Below, piece by piece: positions 6,975-10,434 of a stretch of 10,434 bases of DNA (position 1 is the first letter of the stretch; every line of letters begins with the position of its first letter). This stretch comes from Modestobacter sp. (GTDB lineage: Bacteria; Actinomycetota; Actinomycetes; Mycobacteriales; Geodermatophilaceae): positions 1 to 10,434 of the forward strand of contig JAOPUQ010000003.1 of the NCBI GenBank assembly GCA_025963425.1, written 5' to 3'. The translations under genes and the position numbers were made by a program. Under the pieces are notes generated by a model. That model did not search any database, was not told the DNA's origin, and worked only from the letters and a program-made list of their open reading frames with translations.

Positions 6975-6988
6975 CCCGCTGAGCCGCC

Positions 6989-7023
6989 GGGGGCCGGCTC
7001 CCTCCCCGAGGGCGCCGGCCTCC
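6989..7023 (+). terminator. Terminator hairpin of the PEBP gene
   Basis: A 10-bp G+C-rich stem (6989-6998 with 7014-7023, one G-T wobble) continues after a single mismatch into an inner 4-bp stem (7000-7003 with 7009-7012). It starts 14 nt after the stop codon. No T tract follows. Confidence 0.6.
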
Positions 7024-7039
7024 CGCCGGCCCGGTGGTC

Positions 7040-7065
7040 AGCGCCCGGTCAGGAGACCGGGCGCT
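7040..7065. terminator. Perfect 10-bp hairpin over the end of the GNAT gene
   Basis: AGCGCCCGGT (7040-7049) and ACCGGGCGCT (7056-7065) with a 6-nt loop. The GNAT stop codon (minus strand, 7051-7049) sits at the loop/arm edge, so the right arm encodes the last residues of that protein. It would work on either strand, and may terminate both converging transcripts. Confidence 0.5.
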
Positions 7066-7855
7066 CCGCCAGGCAGCTGGTGCCCACGCGCGCGAAGCCG
7101 ACCCGCTCGTAGACCCGGGCGACGTCGTCATCGCCGGCGGCGAGGAACACCAGGTCCGCGGTCTGCCGGGCATGCTCGACCAGGGCCGAGGTCAGACCGG
7201 CCCCCAGCCCCCGGCCGCGGAAGCGGGGCAGCGTCGCCACCCCGACGACCTCGCTCACCTCGTGCCCGTCGACCTCGACCGGCTGGTGCGAGCCCACGGC
7301 GACCGGCTGCCCGTCGTCGACGGCGACCATCATCACGGTCCGGCCGGCGGCCACCCGCTCCCGCAGCACCGACGTCGACGGGAGCTCGCCGGGGCCCGGA
7401 CCGGGCCCGGTCGGTGCCGCGGCACCGACCGGTGTGGCGAACGCCAGCTGCGCCAGCCGCTGGTAGCGGGCGAGCTCCGGGTCGTCGGCGCCGACCAGGT
7501 ACAACCGCACCTCCGCAGGCAACAGCACCTCGACCGGGTCGGCGGCGACCAGCAACGGCAGCTCATCGACGACGAGCCCCGCGCTGCGGGCCACGCCGGC
7601 AAGACCCCGGCAGCGGTCACCGAGCCACTCGATCGCGGCGGGCAGGCCGGCGCCCTCCTGCAGGGCCACCGCCGCCCGGACGTCGGCCACCTGGACCCTG
7701 CCCTCCTGACCGGGCCGCGGGCGGGCCGGAAAGGGCCACTCCGGCGGGCCGATCGGGACCTGGAGCGGGCCGACCTGCTGCACCGGGGCCTCCGGCAGCG
7801 GGGCCACGGCGAAGTAACGCTCGATCTGGTCGAGCAGCCCAGGGCGGGACGGCAC
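7049..7855 (-). CDS. GNAT family N-acetyltransferase
   Basis: A 268-residue protein with a GNAT fold in its C-terminal half. The acetyl-CoA pyrophosphate loop is RGRGLG at residues 213-218, preceded by VVGVATLPRFR (strand beta4) and followed by GAGLTSALVEHAR; the end, DDVARVYERVGFARVGTSC, matches the typical final helix and strand. The N-terminal 100 or so residues (LDQIERYF, then LPAAIEWLGDRC and AARSAGL-like segments) look like a degenerate first domain seen in many actinobacterial GNATs, but I cannot name a substrate. I chose the GTG at 7855: a frame open further upstream to 8134 would run into coaA on the other strand, and its extra residues are low-complexity. TAGGGT on the minus strand lies 7 nt before this GTG, fitting either a leaderless -10 box or a weak ribosome site (AGGG). 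Divergent from coaA, convergent with the PEBP gene. Confidence 0.87.
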   Translation of the reverse strand: MPSRPGLLDQIERYFAVAPLPEAPVQQVGPLQVPIGPPEWPFPARPRPGQEGRVQVADVRAAVALQEGAGLPAAIEWLGDRCRGLAGVARSAGLVVDELPLLVAADPVEVLLPAEVRLYLVGADDPELARYQRLAQLAFATPVGAAAPTGPGPGPGELPSTSVLRERVAAGRTVMMVAVDDGQPVAVGSHQPVEVDGHEVSEVVGVATLPRFRGRGLGAGLTSALVEHARQTADLVFLAAGDDDVARVYERVGFARVGTSCLAERPVS

Positions 7856-7862
7856 GTCGCTG

Positions 7863-7868
7863 ACCCTA
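7863..7868 (-). promoter_or_regulatory. Possible -10 box giving a leaderless GNAT mRNA
   Basis: TAGGGT on the minus strand fits TANNNT, with 7 nt between it and the GTG at 7855, the spacing expected when the start codon is the first transcribed base. The AGGG inside it could instead serve as a ribosome site 8 nt before the GTG. Confidence 0.35.
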
Positions 7869-7918
7869 GACGGCCGCGGAGCCGGGCAGGGCCACAGCGG
7901 CCCGGGACCACCCGGGAG

Positions 7919-7935
7919 GGGTGCCCACAGCACCC
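7919..7935. repeat. Inverted repeat between GNAT and coaA
   Basis: GGGTGC (7919-7924) and GCACCC (7930-7935) with a 5-nt loop lie 33 nt before the coaA start, in the 112-nt divergent region. CCACAGC followed by CCCGGG occurs both at 7892-7906 and at 7925-7938, 33 nt apart. They may be operator sites. Confidence 0.35.
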
Positions 7936-7967
7936 GGGCGGGCGGCCACCGGAGCCCAGACGGCACG

Positions 7968-8930
7968 ATGGGCGCCGTGACCGTCGGGACGCGAGCGCAG
8001 GTATCGCCCTTCGCCGCCTTCGACCGTGCCTCCTGGCGGGCCCTGACGGGCTCCTCCCCCCTGCCGCTGGATGCCGCCGACGTCCGCGAGCTGGCCAGCC
8101 TCGGCGACCGGATCGACCTCGACGAGGTCGCCACCGTCTACGTGCCGCTGGCCCGGCTGCTGCACCTGCACGTGGCGGCCAGCCGGCGGCTGTGGTCGGC
8201 GCAGACGGAGTTCCTCGGCGCGCGCACCGAGAAGGTGCCCTTCGTGATCGCGGTCGCCGGCAGCGTGGCGGTCGGCAAGAGCACCACCGCCCGGCTGCTG
8301 CAGGCGCTGCTGGCCGCCGGCCCCGACACGCCCCGGGTCGACCTGGTCACCACCGACGGCTTCCTGCTGCCCAACGCCGTGCTGGAGTCCCGCGGGCTAC
8401 TGGCCCGCAAGGGCTTCCCGGAGAGCTACGACCGGCGGGCGCTGCTGCGCTTCCTGGCCGACGTGAAGTCCGGCCGCGCCGAGGTCAGCGCGCCGCTGTA
8501 CTCCCATCACGCCTACGACGTGCTGCCCGGCGAGCGCCAGGTCGTCGACTCCCCCGACGTCCTGGTCCTCGAGGGCCTCAACGTGCTGCAGGCCGGCGGC
8601 GGCGCTGCCGGCCGGGTCCCGGACGTGTTCCTCTCCGACTTCTTCGACTTCTCCGTCTACGTCGACGCCACCGAGCACGACATCGAGCAGTGGTACGTGG
8701 AGCGCTTCCTGGCGCTGCGCCGCACCGCCTTCGCCGACAGCGGCGCCTACTTCCACCGGTTCGCCGACCTCACCGACGAGGAGGCCGTCACGACCGCGCG
8801 CGGCATCTGGGCCTCGGTCAACGGGCCCAACCTGCGCAGCAACATCGCCCCCACCCGCTCCCGGGCCCGGCTGGTGCTGCAGAAGGCCGCCGACCACTCG
8901 GTGCGCCGGGTACTGCTGCGCAAGCTCTGA
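7968..8930 (+). CDS. coaA: Type I pantothenate kinase
   Basis: A 320-residue cytoplasmic kinase that phosphorylates pantothenate with ATP, the first and regulated step of coenzyme A synthesis. Length agrees with known CoaA proteins (about 310-320). The P-loop is GSVAVGKS at residues 98-105 (Lys104, Ser105), preceded by VPFVIAVA. Further landmarks are VDLVTTDGFLLPN, the KGFPESYD segment, APLYSHHAYDV, LVLEGLNVLQ, and the C-terminal region from DIEQWYVERFLALR through NIAPTRSRARLVLQKAADHSVRRVLLRKL. These follow the mycobacterial CoaA along its length as I remember it. The ATG at 7968 is used; the GTG at 7977 is an equally possible start three codons on, and neither has a strong ribosome site. It stands alone, divergent from the GNAT gene and followed by two hairpins. 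Confidence 0.96.
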   Translation: MGAVTVGTRAQVSPFAAFDRASWRALTGSSPLPLDAADVRELASLGDRIDLDEVATVYVPLARLLHLHVAASRRLWSAQTEFLGARTEKVPFVIAVAGSVAVGKSTTARLLQALLAAGPDTPRVDLVTTDGFLLPNAVLESRGLLARKGFPESYDRRALLRFLADVKSGRAEVSAPLYSHHAYDVLPGERQVVDSPDVLVLEGLNVLQAGGGAAGRVPDVFLSDFFDFSVYVDATEHDIEQWYVERFLALRRTAFADSGAYFHRFADLTDEEAVTTARGIWASVNGPNLRSNIAPTRSRARLVLQKAADHSVRRVLLRKL

Positions 8931-8951
8931 CCGGCCCCTCCCGGGGACGGT
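8930..8951 (+). terminator. Hairpin directly after the coaA stop
   Basis: ACCG (8930-8933) with CGGT (8948-8951), and CCCC (8935-8938) with GGGG (8943-8946), separated by one G/A mismatch and closed by a 4-nt loop. It begins at the last base of the stop codon. No T tract. Confidence 0.45.
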
Positions 8952-8957
8952 GCGACT

Positions 8958-8986
8958 GTCGGCATGTGACGAGCCTCACTGCCGAC
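8958..8986. promoter_or_regulatory. Candidate CRP/GlxR-type operator inside a longer palindrome
   Basis: TGTGA (8965-8969), 6 nt, then TCACT (8976-8980) matches the cyclic-AMP receptor consensus TGTGA-N6-TCACA with one end mismatch. It is flanked by GTCGGCA (8958-8964) and TGCCGAC (8980-8986), so that as RNA it would fold into an 11-bp stem with one bulged T. It is either an operator for the downstream 64-residue gene (about 130 nt upstream of its start) or a second terminator of coaA. Confidence 0.45.
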
Positions 8987-9088
8987 CTGGTGAGTTCTCG
9001 CCCGTACCCCACGTCCGGACCGGCGCGCACACTCGGTGGGTCCGCAGCGTCGCGGCCCGATCCCGCCCCGGTCGCCCTCGGGGCCGAC

Positions 9089-9097
9089 GAAGAGAGA
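9089..9097 (+). promoter_or_regulatory. Ribosome binding site of the small DUF5999-like gene
   Basis: The purine run GAAGAGAGA lies 5 nt before the ATG at 9103 and supports this start over the earlier in-frame one at 8950. Confidence 0.55.
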
Positions 9098-9102
9098 TCC
9101 CG

Positions 9103-9297
9103 ATGTGCGCCCATGTAGTGCCCTGCCCCGACGCCGCCGCTGACGACCGCGTGCTCGCCACCCCGATCAGCCGGCACCCCGAGCAGGGCTGGACCCTGCT
9201 GTGCAACGGCGTCGTGCTGTTCGACGACGACGGTGAACTGCTGCCCGACGGCCAGGTCGTCCTCACCCGCCGCTGGGCCATGGCACTGTCGTCCTGA
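9103..9297 (+). CDS. Small DUF5999-like protein
   Basis: A 64-residue protein of unknown function. It resembles the short actinobacterial family annotated as DUF5999, as I recall it from Streptomyces: an MCxHxxPCP start, a middle segment HPEQGWTLLCNGVVLFDD (residues 25-42) and ELLPDG (45-50). Cys2, His4, Cys8, His25 and Cys34 could bind a metal, but this is inference. No signal peptide or membrane segment is seen. The frame stays open upstream to 8950, but that extension is Arg/Pro-rich, begins inside a hairpin and lacks the family pattern, whereas the ATG at 9103 has a purine-rich ribosome site and gives the family start. It lies alone between coaA and gcvP, converging on the latter, with a CRP-like palindrome in its upstream region. 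Confidence 0.83.
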   Translation: MCAHVVPCPDAAADDRVLATPISRHPEQGWTLLCNGVVLFDDDGELLPDGQVVLTRRWAMALSS

Positions 9298-9370
9298 CGG
9301 CCCGCAGGCGGCAGCGGCTCCGCGCGACCGGGGCACGGCTCCTGGCCGCGGTGTCGTCGGTCAGGACGAC
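9288..9370. repeat. 11-bp inverted repeat bracketing two convergent stop codons
   Basis: GTCGTCCTGAC (9288-9298) and GTCAGGACGAC (9360-9370) are perfectly complementary, separated by 61 nt. The left arm includes the TGA of the DUF5999-like gene (9295-9297), the right arm that of gcvP on the opposite strand (9363-9361). A bidirectional termination structure is plausible. Confidence 0.55.
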
Positions 9371-10434
9371 GATGCGCTCAGCGCCACCACGTCGGCCGTC
9401 GTCCCGAGGTCGTCCGGTGAGCCCGCTGCCCGCTCGGGGACCGTCGCGGCCGGCCGGTGCGGCACGTGCGGCTCCTCGAACGCCTCCGGCGGCGGGCACG
9501 AGCAGACCAGGTTGCGGTCGCCGTACGCGCCGTCGATGCGCCGCACCGGGGCCAGGTAGCCCCGGCCGATCAGGCCCGGGACCGGGTAGACGGCGACCTC
9601 GCGCGGATAGGGGCGGTCCCACTCCCCCGCCACCATGGCCAGCGTGTGGGGGGCATTGCGCAGCGGGTTGTCCGCGCGGTCGTACTCGCCGGAGGCGACC
9701 TTCCCGATCTCGCCGCGGATGTGCACCATCGCCTCGACGAACCGGTCCAGCTCGGCCTTGTCCTCGCTCTCGGTCGGCTCGACCATCAGCGTGCCGGCCA
9801 CCGGGAAGCTCATCGTCGGGGCGTGGAAGCCCAGGTCGATCAGCCGCTTGGCGACGTCGTCGTTGGTCACGCCGGTGGCCTTGGTGAGCGGCCGGATGTC
9901 CAGGATGCACTCGTGCGCCACCAGGCCGTCGGCGCCGGCGTAGAGCACCGGGTAGTGCTCGCGCAGCCGGGCGGCGAGGTAGTTGGCCGCCAGGATCGCG
10001 TGCTGGGTGGCCTTGAGCAGCCCGTCGGGGCCCATCAGCCGCAGGTAGGCCCAGGAGATCGGCAGGATGCCGGCCGACCCGAACGGCGCGGCGGACACCG
10101 CGGGCCCCTGCCCGCCGGTCTCCACCAGCGGGTGTCCGGGCAGGAAGGGCACCAGGTGCTCCCGGACGCCGATCGGCCCGACGCCCGGGCCGCCTCCGCC
10201 GTGCGGGATGCAGAACGTCTTGTGCAGGTTGAGGTGCGACACGTCCGCGCCGAACCGGCCCGGCTTGGCCAGCCCGACCAGCGCGTTGAGGTTGGCCCCG
10301 TCGACGTACACCTGCCCGCCGGCGTCGTGCACGGCCGCGCAGATCTCGGTGATGTCCTGCTCGAACACCCCGTGCGTGGACGGGTACGTGATCATCAGCG
10401 CGGCCAGCTGCTCCGCGTTGGCCTCGATCTTGGC
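9361..10434 (-). CDS. gcvP: Glycine decarboxylase P-protein, C-terminal part
   Basis: The C-terminal 357 residues of the P-protein of the glycine cleavage system, which decarboxylates glycine and passes the aminomethyl group to the lipoylated H-protein. The frame is open through the window edge; the missing N-terminal part (about 600 residues for a normal protein of roughly 950-960) lies beyond 10434. The pyridoxal-phosphate lysine is Lys72 of this fragment, in HLNLHKTFCIPHGGGGPG, the most conserved stretch of the family. Other landmarks: ALMITYPSTHGVFE, the IDLGFHAPTMSFPVAGTLMVEPTESE segment and the terminal DGAYGDRNLVCSCPP. After CSCPP there are about 44 more residues, ending in a polar ALSASSS tail, longer than the short E. 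coli end. The stop faces the DUF5999-like gene 63 nt away. The glycine cleavage partners (gcvT, gcvH) are not in the window. Confidence 0.97.
   Translation of the reverse strand, partial: AKIEANAEQLAALMITYPSTHGVFEQDITEICAAVHDAGGQVYVDGANLNALVGLAKPGRFGADVSHLNLHKTFCIPHGGGGPGVGPIGVREHLVPFLPGHPLVETGGQGPAVSAAPFGSAGILPISWAYLRLMGPDGLLKATQHAILAANYLAARLREHYPVLYAGADGLVAHECILDIRPLTKATGVTNDDVAKRLIDLGFHAPTMSFPVAGTLMVEPTESEDKAELDRFVEAMVHIRGEIGKVASGEYDRADNPLRNAPHTLAMVAGEWDRPYPREVAVYPVPGLIGRGYLAPVRRIDGAYGDRNLVCSCPPPEAFEEPHVPHRPAATVPERAAGSPDDLGTTADVVALSASSS

Noticed and set aside
7856..8134. N-terminal extension of the GNAT protein
   Set aside because: It would overlap the first 167 nt of coaA on the other strand, has low-complexity residues and covers the only promoter space for both genes.
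8950..9102. N-terminal extension of the DUF5999-like protein
   Set aside because: The extension is Arg/Pro-rich and overlaps the CRP-like palindrome; the ATG at 9103 gives the family-type MCxH start with a ribosome site.
7034..9118. A 694-residue frame running across the GNAT gene, the divergent region and coaA
   Set aside because: It is out of frame with two recognisable genes, is Arg/Ala/Pro-rich and matches no family.
9361..10434. A glycine riboswitch linked to gcvP
   Set aside because: The gcvP start and its leader lie outside the window, so nothing can be judged.
1..10434. Mobile element, phage, CRISPR or defence system
   Set aside because: No transposase, integrase, repeat array or toxin/nuclease gene was found, and composition is even across the genes.

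Overview
The window is about 73% G+C by eye, has dense genes with strong third-position G/C, ATGA overlaps and GTG starts, and most resembles a high-G+C actinobacterium. Several proteins closely resemble mycobacterial ones as I remember them: the GH65/HAD pair is like Rv3401/Rv3400, and the pantothenate kinase is like CoaA. The sequence style fits the Geodermatophilaceae (Blastococcus, Geodermatophilus, Modestobacter), but that family placement is inference. I see no rRNA, tRNA, transposase, integrase or CRISPR array, so this looks like ordinary chromosome.

Layout. (1) Positions 1-2129, + strand: the end of a molybdenum hydroxylase (CO dehydrogenase/xanthine dehydrogenase-type) operon, with the FAD subunit cut by the window edge and then a single protein that fuses the 2Fe-2S small subunit to a CoxG/SRPBCC domain. 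A terminator-like hairpin follows. (2) Positions 2206-2913, +: an M50B-type membrane metalloprotease. (3) Positions 2923-6029, -: a two-gene operon of a beta-phosphoglucomutase-like HAD enzyme followed by a GH65 disaccharide phosphorylase, translationally coupled. (4) Positions 6030-6437: a gene-free divergent regulatory region. (5) Positions 6438-6974, +: a YbhB/YbcL (PEBP) protein, ending against (6) a GNAT acetyltransferase on the - strand (7049-7855). (7) Positions 7968-8930, +: coaA. (8) Positions 9103-9297, +: a 64-residue DUF5999-like protein preceded by a CRP/GlxR-like palindrome. (9) Positions 9361-10434, -: the C-terminal 357 residues of glycine decarboxylase GcvP, whose start lies beyond the window.

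How the genes work together. The GH65/HAD pair makes a short pathway: phosphorolysis of an alpha-glucobiose yields beta-glucose-1-phosphate, which the HAD enzyme turns into glucose-6-phosphate. The FAD and FeS-CoxG proteins are parts of one hydroxylase whose large molybdenum subunit should lie just upstream. The remaining genes are independent units. All three convergent junctions in the window carry inverted repeats at or around the stop codons, which suggests compact bidirectional termination. I did not find a clearly new multi-gene system. The most rewarding items are the FeS-CoxG fusion, the CRP-like site before the DUF5999-like gene, the small Cys/His-rich protein itself, and the stop-codon palindromes.
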